Source: Darksidea phi (Eukaryota; Ascomycota; Dothideomycetes; Pleosporales; Lentitheciaceae). From it: a DNA stretch of 64,000 bases. Shown piece by piece: positions 11,993 to 24,238 of the stretch. Where the stretch lies: the NCBI GenBank assembly GCA_030770425.1, contig JASJFT010000064.1, positions 62,001 through 126,000 of the forward strand. The letters are read 5' to 3'. Positions within the stretch are counted from its first letter, which is position 1. The number at the start of each line of letters is the position of its first letter. Both the position numbers and the translations under genes were made by a program. The notes beneath the pieces are model-generated. The model made no database searches. It was not told the origin of the DNA and saw nothing but the letters and a program-made list of their open reading frames with translations.

Positions 11993-13673
11993 TCGAGTGC
12001 TTGATCGCGAAGCACGAATATTGAAACTATCACTAGAAGGTTTGTGGTAGAACGTGTATGGGATAGAACATCTTGTAGCTAAGGCATGATGAGGATACCC
12101 TAAGTAGCTGCACAACCTACTGCACGATTGGAATGAGATGAAGACACCACAGTCGTCTTTTTTCTACTTTGCTCCTGTCTCAGCCGTCCATTCGCGCCAT
12201 CTCATCATCCACACCTTACGCTCTAGCGGAATTTTACTCGTCGAATTCCTTCACACCGTATCCTTATCTTATAGTTGCCTTGGTGCCATCTACCCTGTTC
12301 CCAGAACGGGAAGTCTCTGCGCTTGCTTTCACCTCAACACTCGTCGTGTCTCCACTCTACAACCAGCCCAGACCTCCCCCATGCCACTCTCTATACACAC
12401 CGACTCAATTCCACCCAAACGCCCAGATCCAAGAGCGCTACGACCACGCTAGCCAAGCCCGTTGTGAGCCAAGCCCGTGGTAAGCCAAGCCCGTTGCAAG
12501 CCAAGTCCTCGGTAGCACTTTGCTCCGCAGCGCTAGCAGGACCCTTTCATACTTTCGTGCCGCCGTTCGCACGGAGATGCTACGGTTGTTGGGATAGCTT
12601 GGTAGGTAAGTTAGTTCTCGTCACTTCGTTGTTTTATGTGCCGAGGATTGACCACCGTTGCGTCCCGATTGCGGAGAAATTGTGGGTTTAGTGCTAGGCT
12701 CGGTGCGAGTGCGCAGTTGCGTTGGGCTGCATTACGTGAAAGTTTTTTGTTGGGAAATTTGGGGAGTGGGGGAGGGGTTGGGGTCTTGAGCGTGTTCTAA
12801 ATTTACAATTGATATCGGTCTGCCCTCTTCGTCTACCAACCACCATCACTCTACCCCTTTACAATTCCTTTTATTGCCGCTACTCTGACGACGAGTTTCG
12901 TGGAGTATGCGTTCCTGGGAAAATTATTCGGCAATGTCTGCTCACGCCCGCTTAGATCTAACGCCGCTACTATGCTCTAAGGAACCAACCATACCGAGGG
13001 GATCATAACCCACGTGAGAGGTATAGAGCGTCAATCGGAACTCTGTGAGAGGGAGTGAGCGCTCCATGGTAGATGAATATTTGGGAAGATCTATTGCAAC
13101 AAGTGAAGGGCTAACCTAGAGCGTATCTGGCAGTAGACAATAGGTATGTTGTGATAAGATCATATAGTTTGATCGTATTTTGCTAGCCCTTTCCACAAGA
13201 TGTCCTCATCGACTAAGAGAGTCGCTCATGTCATGTTAAAAGAGCAAACTCGATTCGCCAAGGGAGTCGCGGGAGCTGTCGGCTCTACCTACTAATTTAA
13301 GACAGACAGGGTTTAGTTTTGGGGAAGGGTTCAAGCTAAACTCTTTTGCCGAAGTCGCCCTTGCACTGTCACTTCCTGGAATTCAAACCTCCTATGACAT
13401 TGCTTCAAGATCTAATCTGACATGTTTTCTCTTCGTAGGTCTTTCTTCTGTTCGTGCTCGTCTTGGAGGTGGAAGAGAGAAGGCGGGAGCGGAGCGGGAG
13501 CTCACAGCTTGAGGCTTCCAAATTGTCGATTGGTGACTGCATTAATGTGATAGGAGAACGTGTGCAACAAAGATTTCTACGTTAAACTTCTCGTTGCTGA
13601 TGTTGAGCTTTTCCCCGTTACCTTCCTCGCCTCTCTGTTCCACTTAAAACACGCAGAGAACCAACCGGAAAAA
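11993..13673. other. Intergenic, with a minisatellite
   Basis: Follows the transporter 3' end. Short ORFs around 12.1-12.7 kb are Ser/Pro/Tyr-rich and overlap in several frames, so they are not supported as genes. The only structured element is the 16-base tandem repeat at 12451-12513. From 12.7 kb the sequence becomes AT-richer with many stops. Confidence 0.5.
12451..12513. repeat. 16-base minisatellite, four copies
   Basis: Four adjacent copies of a unit beginning agccaagcccgt, with starts at 12451, 12467, 12483 and 12499. The first three copies differ only in the last few bases; the fourth is more diverged and one base short. Confidence 0.85.
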
Positions 13674-14108
13674 ATGACCAAGTTGCTCCCTCTCGGCCTC
13701 CTCACTCTCTTTTGCCCGCTCGTATCGGTTGTAATTGCCGGTCAGTTACGCTGTGATTTCAGAACTCGGTGTGTGAATGCTTCCGATCAATTCAAGCTCA
13801 CAGATCCGTATCGAACGCCGACAGGGCTTTTTAGCAACAGATCTGGTGAATGGGCTTGGACACTTGTCACCCAGTTTCAAGATCTGCAGGGCGGGCATGC
13901 GTCCATTAGAATGCGCCGGGTTCTTCGTCCGAACATTGAATCACAACCGGATTTCTTCGCGCAGGATAAGTTCCTCGGCTATCGAGTCATCATCCATGGG
14001 CTATCGTACGACCGCCTAATCGCTGATCGAACGTGCGCAGACCCCACGTTGCCGTTCTGCGATGATTTCCTTGGTTTTCCATGTCGGGAGAAACCGGTTC
14101 CTAGCTGA
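13674..14108 (+). CDS. Candidate small secreted protein
   Basis: An ORF of 144 residues read from an ATG in good context (ggaaaaaATGACC). The first 23 residues form a plausible signal peptide: MTKLLP, then a hydrophobic stretch to VVIAG. The mature part has cysteines in LRCDFRTRC and RTCADPTLPFC plus FPC near the C-terminus. No family is recognised. It stands alone in a gene-poor region, a typical setting for fungal effectors, but that is inference. A GTCAGT just after the signal-peptide codons could be a splice donor, so the exon structure may differ. It could also be a chance ORF. Confidence 0.35.
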   Translation: MTKLLPLGLLTLFCPLVSVVIAGQLRCDFRTRCVNASDQFKLTDPYRTPTGLFSNRSGEWAWTLVTQFQDLQGGHASIRMRRVLRPNIESQPDFFAQDKFLGYRVIIHGLSYDRLIADRTCADPTLPFCDDFLGFPCREKPVPS

Positions 14109-17100
14109 GTGGCGGCCCACCACTACACGTTCAGCGACAGGGTGAAGACATATCCTCGTGACGCATGCCGTTTTACGCGGGAACTTAACCAATAGTGATC
14201 TAATTGCCGAGTGCAACGGCGACCTTAGAGGATATTTGTGAGCAAACCCGTTTCCTAACTGGGCCAATCCCTCTTCCTGCACAACTTCTGGTAGCTGGCA
14301 TAGCATGTTTAGCGTGGCCTCCTTCTGCGCTCAACCGTTTAGGCTGTGATTTCCCCCTGTATGCCAACGTCGAGGCCCGCTTGGTGTATCCTTGTGCCGA
14401 TTCGGAGTACAGTGAAGGAAATATGACGGCATACAACAACCTTACTATACTTATCAAGTCTATTATCACGGCTTTTTTGTCTCCGAGCAACTAAAAACAC
14501 GATACCGAATGGGAAAAAGCGTACCGCTTTTGCCTTGCACACCGGTAGGGATGTATCGCTGGGTAGTTCTCCAGCACCACAGCAACTGCCTCGATCATGT
14601 AGAAAGAAATACCAGGTTTTTCTACCAAAGGTAGTTCTCTTCACTTTGACAGCAGCTCTTTTCTCGTTTCGATAGTACCTTCGTGAACAACCGGCTGTGG
14701 TCAGCTACGCCGCACCTGAAGTTATGTCCAACATGCAGTCGAGAACAATATCAGTCTTGTATCTCCTTTCGTTCTTCTTGAGATGCATGCGATATGTAAC
14801 TGTTTATCGCCTAAGTCAAATCTCCATTGGCGAGGGACCAGTCAACTAGACATGCAATTCTGCCAGAGCGTTGAGGTCATTGCTCTTTTTGTGACATGCG
14901 CACGTGAGTAAAAACGACCGAACATGCGTTACGTTTTGTCGACTTCTATCCTTGAAGCACCACTGATGCTAAAATAATGATGAATATCTTCCTCACTAAT
15001 CATGACTTTTGCAGGAATGACGTCGTTAAAAATTCGGTCGGGGCTGTGTAGGTGGCGGATTCCTTTCTCAGTACCCGGGAGATAGTTTCCATCTTCTTTC
15101 GTACCGCGGCTCAGTTTTCTGAGAGAATACTCGTAGACTTGTTAATGTGGCTAGGATTGATCCTATCTATTAAAGTTTCTTGATACTTCTCGAAGCATAT
15201 GATGATAATTCGACCGTCAGAGGCCTGGCAGCTGTAGTATGTTGCAAACTTCCAAGGTTCTTTTTTCGAGTGCTTCCGGATGATCTCGCAAGTCGCAAGC
15301 CCCTAAAATACAAGATTAACAAGGTTGGCGGGTTTTCTCCGCCATCGTAAGACATCGCATTTGGTCTTCTAGTACAAGTTACTTGTGGTTCGATGCTATA
15401 CCACAACTACAGAGAAGAAGCGGGAAATTGAGAAGGGATAGGCAGAATGTTTTCCACCTTCTTGACACCAACTTTCCGCCTATCGGATGATTTTGCACGT
15501 AAGGTGATGCTGTCCTGGTGGAACAGAACTCAGATACAAATGAACTCTATAATTCCATCAACCAATGCAAAACGCTGAGCAGTCTCCAGGGCTTTAAGCA
15601 CAATATTAGGCCACACAATCGGGAAAGCACAGCCAAGCAAAAAGAATAAATCTCATGCGACAGGTAAAATATAAGCCTCCGTGTATCGTTCAATAGTTAG
15701 TAGAATATGGAGGGGGTAGATAACTCAGTGCATCCCTGCCTATAGGAAAGGGCCAGGTTAACCTAGTGATTTTCATCGCAGAACGGGCCTTGGGAAGCGC
15801 CCCGAAATTCTAAGGGTGAAAATACAACAAATGGGCTGGGGTAAGGTGTGCGATATAGATTTTAAAGATTGTATCCGAAACATCTTAATCCTACTTCCGG
15901 GCCGTGAGCCTATATCCGTTTCAAATCCTCAACCCACCACGCGGGCGAGCTTGGCATTAAGTGCTGGTATTTAGCGGACCTCTAAAGTTGACACTACTGG
16001 CGGCTTTTAGTCCGTCTTCTGCGCCGTCGTTCTCTTTCTCAAACTATCTCATTTTACCTCACGCTTTTTTTTTGTCTCTTATACTCCCTTTAGGTTGAGC
16101 GAGCCTACCGCAATTTATGTGTGCATGTTGTTATTGTTGTTATTTAACAGAACCATGTAATGCTTTTGCCGTCACTGTTCAACGTGGTATTATTCGATTT
16201 GCAGCAACGACGCCACTTTTCCACGTCTTCTAGCATGCGGCGGTGCGGTAATGTGGCGTATGAATCGTTAGCATGGTTGTAGGTAATGCAGGTCTAAATA
16301 CCGATCCCCACTGCTGGAGGCCCAAGATGAACAAACATGCAAGGGATGGGATGCCGGACCTGATCATGGCCCCGCACGCCTGCGTGCGCTTGAGTCTTGA
16401 AATCCAGTACGTCATATTTTCTCCACCATTGGAGTAGCCTGTCGGCATTTAGGTACCGAGTAGGGAAAATCTGGGGTAGTATGCATACATGACAGCGCAA
16501 TCTATCGACCGATAAGGAATAAGGCCCCACTATCGACTCCAGATATTGGTACGACACGTTCCATAGGCCAGGCAGTTGGAATGTGCCACAGATATTGTTG
16601 TTTCATTCGGAGATATTTGAGGCTCTAAATCCCCTCGTCCGGTAATCTGGATAAAGTGGAGTTTGATAGAAGATTACCAAAACCGGCACAACATGTGACA
16701 TCAGCGCAGGCTGTGAACGAGAAAAACGACAAAAACAATTTCACTCTGAAATATTGGCCAAACGAATTAGATAGGGCTGCACTCCCATAAGGCCAGACAC
16801 AAACGGCACTTATCCTCGTGGCACCCGAGAGCCGACTGTTGCCTGCAGAGCTTGGTTGATCCACTCCCGGCATATGTGGCTAGCCCGTTCTACACAGTCT
16901 AACTGGCGATGGAGCTTAATTTGTCCTTAGCAGAAGCCTGTTTATACGGGGCCCCATCTAGTTCACAGACCAACTTTGTCTGTTCAGCTTGCACACCCTT
17001 GCAACGGTCATCATCGACTGCCTTGGGTCGCCATGGTGGGGCTTAACCCCTGGAAGTGATTATAACTTGTCCTCTAGCAAATCGTGGGTGACTTCACCAT

Positions 17101-17174
17101 CGTGAATTACCCCTGGCGCGTCGCTCCTCTCCTCAGGATCCTGAACTCTTGATGCATGTGTGCGTGCGTCTATC
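14109..17174. other. Gene-poor, AT-leaning stretch
   Basis: About 3 kb with no ORF over about 100 residues that looks coding on either strand. Stops are frequent in all frames. I recognise no transposon domain, RNA gene or long repeat. It has the look of decayed sequence, but I cannot name the parent element. Confidence 0.5.
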
Positions 17175-19237
17175 ATGGAAGTCTCACCGCAAAGCCACCT
17201 CGCTGGTGGACGTAGCCAGGACTCTATTGATGATGCAGAGAAAGGCATGTATGATGGCACGCTGGACTCCATGGTGCCTCCACCATTTGTTTACATGAAT
17301 CAGAAGAGGAACGTACACATCGATCCTCAACTGTGCCCGGCCTCACCAATCCATGAAGGAATCACGCCGCTCTCCAGTGTGCCAGAGCTGTCCCTATTAC
17401 GACCGACCGGCTGGCAGGCCATCGACGCCAACCTACTCGAATCGACTGTCAGAAAACCAGCACCGCCAAAACCGAAGATTAGGCGATGGATCCTATTCGA
17501 GCTTTGGTTCAACACCTACCGGAAGTTCTTCACATTCGTTACCTTACTCAACCTCACCGGGATTATCATGGCCGCACTCAATCGATTCCCCTACGCCGAG
17601 AACCACCTAGGTGCTTTGGTATTGGGCAATCTTCTATGCGCAATTATGTTCCGCAACGAACTGTTTATGCGGTTTCTATATATGGTTGCCATATATGGTC
17701 TACGAAGTGTGGGTACTGCTCCACGCTGATATGGGCACAGCCACTGACAGCGAACTCATTAGTGGGCCCCATTACGCGTCAAGCTAGCAGCAACATCCAT
17801 TTTACAGCACGTTGGAGGCATCCATTCGGGGTGCGCTCTCTCTGGTGCTGGGTAAGATGAACTTGCAACCTGATGATACATGAGTTGACAGAATTTCCAG
17901 GTGGCTAATCTATAAGATTGTTGAGATCATACGGTATCACGCTGTTCAACATACCGCCGTTATTGTCAGCGGCGTGATTACGAATATTCTCATCATAATT
18001 TCAGTCTTGAGTGCCTTTCCTTGGGTTCGCAAGTAAGTAGCTCTAGCCCATGCTTCCATGTTTTGTATCTAACGACTTGACTAGCACCTATCATAACGTG
18101 TTCGAAAAGCATCACCGGTTCATTGGATGGCTAGGCCTGGCAGTAGGTGCTTCTACTCAAGTCAACCATTAAGATCAGTACTGACGCGTTCAAGACTACC
18201 TGGATGTTCGTAATAATGGGAAACACTTACGATATAAAAGTTGGGCAATGGAGAGCCAATGCACAGATGCTGCTCAGTGCACAAGAGCTCTGGTTCGCCG
18301 TGTTCATGACTGTCTTGTACGTTACTTTCCGCGTGCGCATCGTTAGCGGCTGTTACTCATGATCCACAGTGTCATCATCCCTTGGGTCACCCTTCGAGAG
18401 GTTCCAGTCGAAGTCGAGATTGTACGTACCCTTCATCATACTCTTTCTCGAGAAAGGCTTACACATGGGTTCAGCCATCACCCAAGGTCGCAATCCTACG
18501 TTTTGAGCGTGGCATGCAACAAGGATTGCTGGGAAGAATTAGCCGCACTTCGATCATGGAATACCATGCTTTCGGGATCATCAGCGAGAGCCGGAAGGCT
18601 ACTCATCATTACATGATCTGTGGTGTTCAGGGTGACTTCACGAAAGATATTGTCGCCAACCCACCCAGGACGGTGTGGACTAGAGAATTGAAGTTTGGTA
18701 CGCTAGATTCCCCTATGTGCGCAGCTCTTCTTCACTAACATGTCATAGCTGGTGTTGGTCATGCCTCGGCGATGTTCAATAGGGGGATCCGCATTTGTAC
18801 CGGAACCGGTATCGGGGCAGCACTCTCCACCTGCATACAGAGCCCAAACTGGTACGTGACTTTGAGGTACTTTTCACCTGTCCAAGGCCTTTTTCTGATA
18901 TCATACCAGGTTTCTCATCTGGATAGGCTCAGACCAAGAGAAAACATTTGGACCGACGATTACGGGCCTCATCCACAAGCACATCGAACCTGAGAGAATG
19001 ATTCTTTGGGACTCGAAGAAACGAGGAGGGCGACCGAATACTATGGAGCTGCTCAAGGATACATGGACAAGATTTGGCGCCGAGGTCATCTTCATCACTT
19101 CCAACATGCAGGGAAACGACGAAATGATGCAAGGCTGCCGCGTAGGTACGTTCATGGCCGCATTACGATTCGCTTCACACCACTGACATGTCTATGCAGC
19201 CGGATTGCACGCTTTCGGTACTCTCTGGGACTTCTGA
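17175..19237 (+). CDS. TmpA-like integral membrane oxidoreductase-type protein
   Basis: Resembles the fungal TmpA family; Aspergillus nidulans TmpA is a membrane flavoprotein linked to a conidiation signal. Ten exons: 17175-17708, 17763-17851, 17901-18032, 18085-18142, 18195-18316, 18370-18421, 18475-18697, 18749-18851, 18910-19145, 19200-19237. All nine introns are GT-AG, 49-58 bases, and close to 528 residues. The N-terminal ~110 residues are polar. Then come about five membrane segments with paired histidines (QHVGGIHSGC, YHAVQHTAV, EKHHRF) that could ligate haem, as in ferric-reductase-like proteins. The C-terminal half is soluble and includes GTGIGAALSTC, a possible nucleotide-binding turn, ending HAFGTLWDF. 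No upstream in-frame ATG is visible near this start. Function in this fungus is inferred from the family only. Confidence 0.8.
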
Positions 19238-20301
19238 TAACCTGGTAGTGGCAATCCACATCCTGCATTACCATATTGGAACCTGGAAGGAGGAGAGTTT
19301 TTTTTTTTTTCTTTCGGAGACACTTGCATGCTACAAGTTAAGGTCAGGAGTTATGCATAACTATAGAATTAGCTACTAGAGGTGCCGATTTTCCAGTTCG
19401 TTGCACCTCATAGTTTATGAGTGTTATCCATTTAGTGTTATAGTATGTTCAAAGCTCCTATCAAGATGCCCAATCTACCACATCTCTAACCGTGAAATAA
19501 TAAGAAATTTAATCTTTATTGAACGCCACTGTACCTGGCAAATATCTAAAGGTTTCAAGCACGAAAGGGTGGTTTACTCGCATGTAGAGCACCCCCGCCC
19601 AAACCTTTAAAGAGACACTGTATAATCATCTAAGGGGTGCACAACGGTCTTCTCCATCTAAGAGACTCTATTAACATCCTTCCGTTATTTCTTCTTTACG
19701 TGCGTATTTATATCAACTTCGTAAACTGACCTGCTTGTACAACTCAACTCACTTTTTGTGTACAATAAATACTATAAAAGACCTTATCGCTCAACATCAT
19801 GGCACGCACTACGCCCTCTCTGAGGCTCTGGCTGTTGCCCGCGGCATGCGGCTCACCCTCTTTCATGAGGCTCGGGCCGTTGCCCTCGCAGTCATGCCGT
19901 GATGTGAGCCTTAGGCAATGACTGCAACCAACAACCTTCTTGCGTTTAAGGTATTCGGGGGGAAATGCCTTTTGTGTCACTTGTTTGGGTTATTCCGCGA
20001 GTTTAAAAACGCGATGGCTGCTACTCATTCGATGGCTTATTAGGTGCCTAGGTTTCGTCTTCAGTCTCTCCAAGGAAATGCTAAGGAAGAAATTCGTTGG
20101 CATAGAATAGGGCGCAACAAAAAAATCATATGAGTGTAAGACAAGCGGAATCCTCTTCATCATTAGTGAGAGCTCTTTCACTAGCAGAATTTTAATGCAC
20201 TCTTTCTCCTAAGGGACTGAGATTGAAGCAAAGGGCGTGTAGAGGGATACTATGACAGCGATTATCATATGTGGATAAAGAACCAAAAAAAGTCCATGCT
20301 G
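19238..20301. other. AT-rich intergenic region
   Basis: Rich in TpA with frequent stops, especially 19.36-19.76 kb, consistent with old repeat-induced point mutation, though I cannot identify a parent repeat. A T12 run lies near 19298. No gene or RNA is supported. Confidence 0.45.
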
Positions 20302-20955
20302 TCATCCCCCCTCTCTATCGACAATCTCCCGAACGAACATATCCCTGCTACTCATGAGCTCCATCCTCAACCGATTCATAGCGTCTTGATAAGCCCGCTC
20401 CACCCGCTCCCCCGCCTCCATCAAAGTCAAACTTTCCCAGTCCAGCTTCCACCAAAACTGCTCCACTCTATCGCGCATCTTAGCCCGATCTCTCTCCTCC
20501 CCCAGCCACCCGTGCAACTGTGGAATGAGCGTCCTCTCATCAGCCGTCACGCAGTCCAATTTACGAATCGTATAACTATCAATATACGTTGGTAGCCTGT
20601 GAACTAGAGGGAAGGAGAGTAGCCGTACTGTTCAATCGCAAAATTGGCTATGAAGTGGAACGTCGGGTCAAATGGGTGGGTCAATTCGAAGACGGAGTGG
20701 CGTGACCGGGAGGGTTTGTTTTCATTTCGCACATGGAGAGTTTGGGAAGCGGCCGCACTCACAGCCAGTGTGTATGCACGTCTAGCTTCAGTAATCTCTT
20801 CGGTAAGACTTCTAGCATAGAAAGCATAGAAAACTCGCAGTATTGAAATTTAAGGTTCCACGCTGAAGCGCAGGAGAAATATTAGAGGAGAGGGCTGCAG
20901 CACCAACGGGAAGTGGCTCCGTCCATGGAAAGCTCGTCTTGTGTGGTGATGATGA
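20302..20955 (-). pseudogene. Broken gene, unrecognised family, at least two frame breaks
   Basis: Three consecutive coding-like pieces lie on the minus strand in different frames. The first (about 20955-20850) has WTEPLPVGAAALSS-type sequence. The second (about 20850-20605) reads ARSLTEEITEARRAYTLA and later HPFDPTFHFIANFAIEQYG, ending at a TAG. The third, in another frame (about 20620-20302), reads LPTYIDSYTIRKLDC and WLGEERDRAKMRDRVEQFWW and ends after REIVDREGG. The last piece is clearly protein-like (charged, amphipathic). I tried to join the pieces by introns; the only acceptor-like sites leave introns of about 30 bases or the wrong phase. Frameshift decay is the simplest reading, but a missed exon structure is possible. 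I do not recognise the family. Confidence 0.5.
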
Positions 20956-21476
20956 TATGGGAATTTTTACGTGGTGCGGTTCGGGATTAGGTACGGAAAA
21001 GGTGATGCTGGCCTCATGGAGGGAAATCTGGGGACAGTAGTCCCGGGGGGTAGACTGCTAAATAGATTTTGCCTTCTGACCAAGGACGTGAGACGAGAGG
21101 GTTGCCAAGCCGGCTGTCATTGCGTCTCTGTGGACGTTCTGAAGAAGGAATTCCTAGATACTTGGAGCTGTGTATGTATGGTTATCATCACATTGTGAGA
21201 GCAACCCTTGATACGGCATGCACAACCAGGAGGGTGCAAAGTGCTATTGAACAATATACATCCACTCCGTAAACTGTTAGCTAAATGTACTGTAAGACAG
21301 TAGACAACTATGCTGTCATGTCTAAAGAAGAGAATACTGAAGGGCTAGCAGATGTGTAACCCGCCGCATCAGTTTTAAGCCATATGCTCCAAAAACGATT
21401 CTATCTCTGCTATGAGCCTCTTTCCCCATGGCTGTGAAGTTTAGTTACGACATACTCTGTTGTCAAAGAAAGATGC
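20956..21476. other. Intergenic
   Basis: No supported gene. Two short plus-strand ORFs (about 70 residues) have no signal peptide, domain or plausible context. Confidence 0.45.
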
Positions 21477-22290
21477 TTAGGGTGCTGGAGCTTCAGCCGC
21501 GGGTGCTTCAGCAGGTGCTGCGCTGGAGGCGGGTGCTTCGGGCGGTGTGGCAGGTGCTTCGGCGGGTGGCGCAGCAGCTGGATCCTCTGGAGGTGCTGGT
21601 ACGAAACTAGCAGAAATATCCCGTCAATCTTCCACTCTGAGAGATTACAGAGCGAATACGTACGCTGCGACGTCAAGATTAATCTTGCCAGCAGTGCCAC
21701 CGGAGACGGTAGTTCCATCTATGCTCGCATTCGTTCCTTGCGCGGCCTTGACAAAGTCCACTACTTGTTGTGCGCTTGCACTAAGCAAAAGATTAGCTTG
21801 ATTTTGGTGTTAATCTCGAACGGAGGCACACACGGATTGACTATCATGACCTGCCCCTCCTGACAATGCGGCCCCGTGGCACAGAAGATGAACATTGGAT
21901 CGGTACTCGTCACCGGCATGTTGAACGTTCCGACATCGGTCTGGCCGTCTTCGAAAGGAATGTGGCCACTGTTCATACCGCCTTCCAAGGGCGTGCAAGG
22001 TGCTTCAGCAGTGCTTTGTGTTGCGGTGTGGTTGCCGTTGCTGAACTGAAACTGGACGACATCTCCAACAGCAGCGACTACGGAATTGGGACTAAAGGTG
22101 TCTTGTGGTCCGCCGACCACAACTGGAATCAGTTGATTGGCTCGTGGAACTGCGGTGGTCAGCAAATGGAATGGTGTTTATAGACGATATACGTACCTAC
22201 AAGGCCGCCTGTGCCTCGTAGCGCGGTGGCCGAGCTCGGAAATGCACTGACCGTTGCTACAAAAAGAACGGAAGAGACCAAAAGATTCAT
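21477..22290 (-). CDS. Secreted cupredoxin-domain protein with Pro/Ala/Glu-rich tail
   Basis: Exons 22290-22197, 22149-21834, 21780-21664 and 21606-21477 join in frame to 218 residues; all introns are GT-AG (47-57 bases). Residues 1-22 are a signal peptide (MNLLVSSVLFVATVSA). The plastocyanin-like domain follows: VVVGGPQDTFSPNSVVAAVGD, then copper-site candidates in SNGNHTATQS (His) and FIFCATGPHCQEGQ (Cys and His). A short helical linker (AQQVVDFVKAAQ) leads to a tail of PAEAPATPPEAPA-like repeats that may span the cell wall. No strong GPI signal is visible at the C-terminus. Related fungal extracellular cupredoxins are surface or secreted proteins of mostly unknown role. Confidence 0.85.
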
Positions 22291-23723
22291 GGCTGAGCGT
22301 TGACGTAGTTCCTATAAGTGTGAAGGGGTATTAAACTAGTAACGACGAAGTCTGCCGTTCAACGGCTGTGTCCTGTCAAAGGATAGAAGAAAATTACGAA
22401 TACCGTTTTACGGCTACGACTGCGAAGAACACAATAGAGAGCGACAGCAAGAAAGTATGAACAAAGAGGTAAACGAGGGGCGCATTGAAGTAATATGTAT
22501 AGCTGTACGAAGGCGTGCATATCCCACTCCGCGGAGCATTTCTAGAGCCCAAACAAGACTTGAACTGCCTAGAATGAGAGCCGCGTCAGTGGATCATGAA
22601 ACTCAACCTCAGGCTCAGCATGGCTGTCGGAGAGCAAAAGGAGCATAGTGTGTAGACTGTAAGGTTGAACATGTTGCCAGACTAGCAGGCCAAGAAGTAT
22701 CATGATGTATGAAGGGGATAGCCATGGCCTCAGGAGCCTTGTTGCTAGTGTTGGGCTGGAGGATGACTGCGTATGTACCAGTTTGAGATACGCCAAGAAT
22801 GTGGGTCTAGGAGTGGCACTAGTAGCCGTAGTAACTGCCGAGTGCGTGATCACCGTTTGGAAACTTGGTATGTCCGAGTAAGGACGAGAATGACATGTTT
22901 TGTTGTAGAAGCTGCGCTTAGCCATGGCCATAAGCGCCGGTTCTGCCGGACTGCTCCAATTGTAGGTCATTACGGAAGGTCGGCACTTGGACTGATTCCG
23001 CGCCATCATGGGTCACGCCGGAGTGCAAGGCTGCCCTGTATGGAAGTAAAGCGCAGTAAAAATGCGAACATTCGAACCTATCCAAGGACTAGGCAGTAGC
23101 TTTTCTGCTTACCAATTGTACCCTCGCATAATACGCACGCGAAACCCCAAGGCTTCTAACAAACTTGGTAGCTGCACATAGATTGCACCACGAATGCAAT
23201 TTCAAGGTTGGAGAACATAAGCTGTTAGCAGTGGCCGCTGCTCATACTTGGTGCTAGGAGGCACGTCGCTTGTTTGGGAGTAATGAAAAAAACGTAAGGC
23301 GAGATGATATATCCAAGCATGCCTGGTACAGTCTCGCTTTCATAAACTTCACCCTCAGTTACGCCCTGGGTATGCTTCGAAGCATTGATTCTGTTACCCC
23401 TCGGATTCCGCGGGCTGCGGTGAATTGCAAGTACGCGCTACTACGGCCGTGTCATTAGATGGGGTCACTCGTCGCGTTTCAAAGAAGGCTGTGATTGGGT
23501 TAGTGTTTCCGCGCACGGAGAGGGTGATGTTGCTTACCAGAAAGTTGTTGTAGACCAACCCGTCTCGTGTCGAAACAGGCTGGCAAGCATTATTCACCGA
23601 CCCAGCGCCTAAGCCGACAGGAAGGCTGCCATGCCCCACCCTCCAGACGGCCCGCTATTACGCTTTTGCATGCTTGGTGGGCTCAAAAGAAGCTAGGGAT
23701 GCCCACATGTTTCAGTCGCATGC
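22291..23723. other. Intergenic region
   Basis: Between the cupredoxin start and the Y14 stop. ORFs of up to about 146 residues occur (for example minus 22569-23009), but they lack domains, have mixed composition and overlap others. No gene is called. Confidence 0.45.
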
Positions 23724-24238
23724 TCAGTCCTCCATGTCCTCGCCATCTCTGCCAGGACTCCGGCTCCTGCCTCGTCCACGTCCGCCGCCTCGCCTGTCAT
23801 TGTCGCGCGGGCGTCCCTTCCCCGTCGGCGGCGGGCGCACAAATGCAAAGTCGACGTTGATTTCCTGTTCCAGCAGCTGTTCACCATTGGCGCCCTTGAT
23901 GGCGGCTTTCGCGTCGTCGAGGGTCGAATACTCGATGAGGACGTAGCCCTACAACAATATCAGCGCTCTCCGCTCCCGCTCTGACTGTCGCGTCCACACA
24001 CCTTCACATAGCCCGTCCGTCTGTCCAGATTCATGTGCAGGTTTTTGATGGTGCCAAACTCGCCGAACATGTCGTGCAGGTCCTCCTCGGTTGCCTCCTC
24101 GTGTACATTGGTGACGATGATGATCCAGCCCTCGATGGAGCGGACGGCGGTTGCGCCGGCGTGGGTGCGCGCATCGTTAGCCTTGGTGTCGGCGGGGGCG
24201 CCCTCGGGCTGGTCGATGTCCATTTCAGTGTCGGCCAT
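23724..24238 (-). CDS. RBM8A: RNA-binding protein Y14 / RBM8A (exon junction complex)
   Basis: Core exon-junction-complex subunit that pairs with Mago nashi and marks spliced mRNA. Exons 24238-24002 and 23948-23724 give 153 residues, typical for Y14. An acidic N-terminus ([13 protein letters not shown]) is followed by [21 protein letters not shown] with RNP2 (IIVTNV), then RTGYVKGYVLIEY as RNP1, which the intron interrupts. The C-terminus is Arg/Gly-rich ([16 protein letters not shown]) with an Arg-Ser step, as in animal and fungal orthologues, and ends DGEDMED. The intron is GT-AG, 53 bases. Confidence 0.93.

Noticed and set aside
12138..12691. Overlapping Ser/Pro-rich ORFs after the transporter gene
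   Set aside because: Three frames open at once over low-complexity pyrimidine-rich sequence, with a minisatellite inside; nothing protein-like.
22569..23009. 146-residue minus-strand ORF with a hydrophobic segment
   Set aside because: No signal peptide at the start, no family pattern, and no flanking gene structure.
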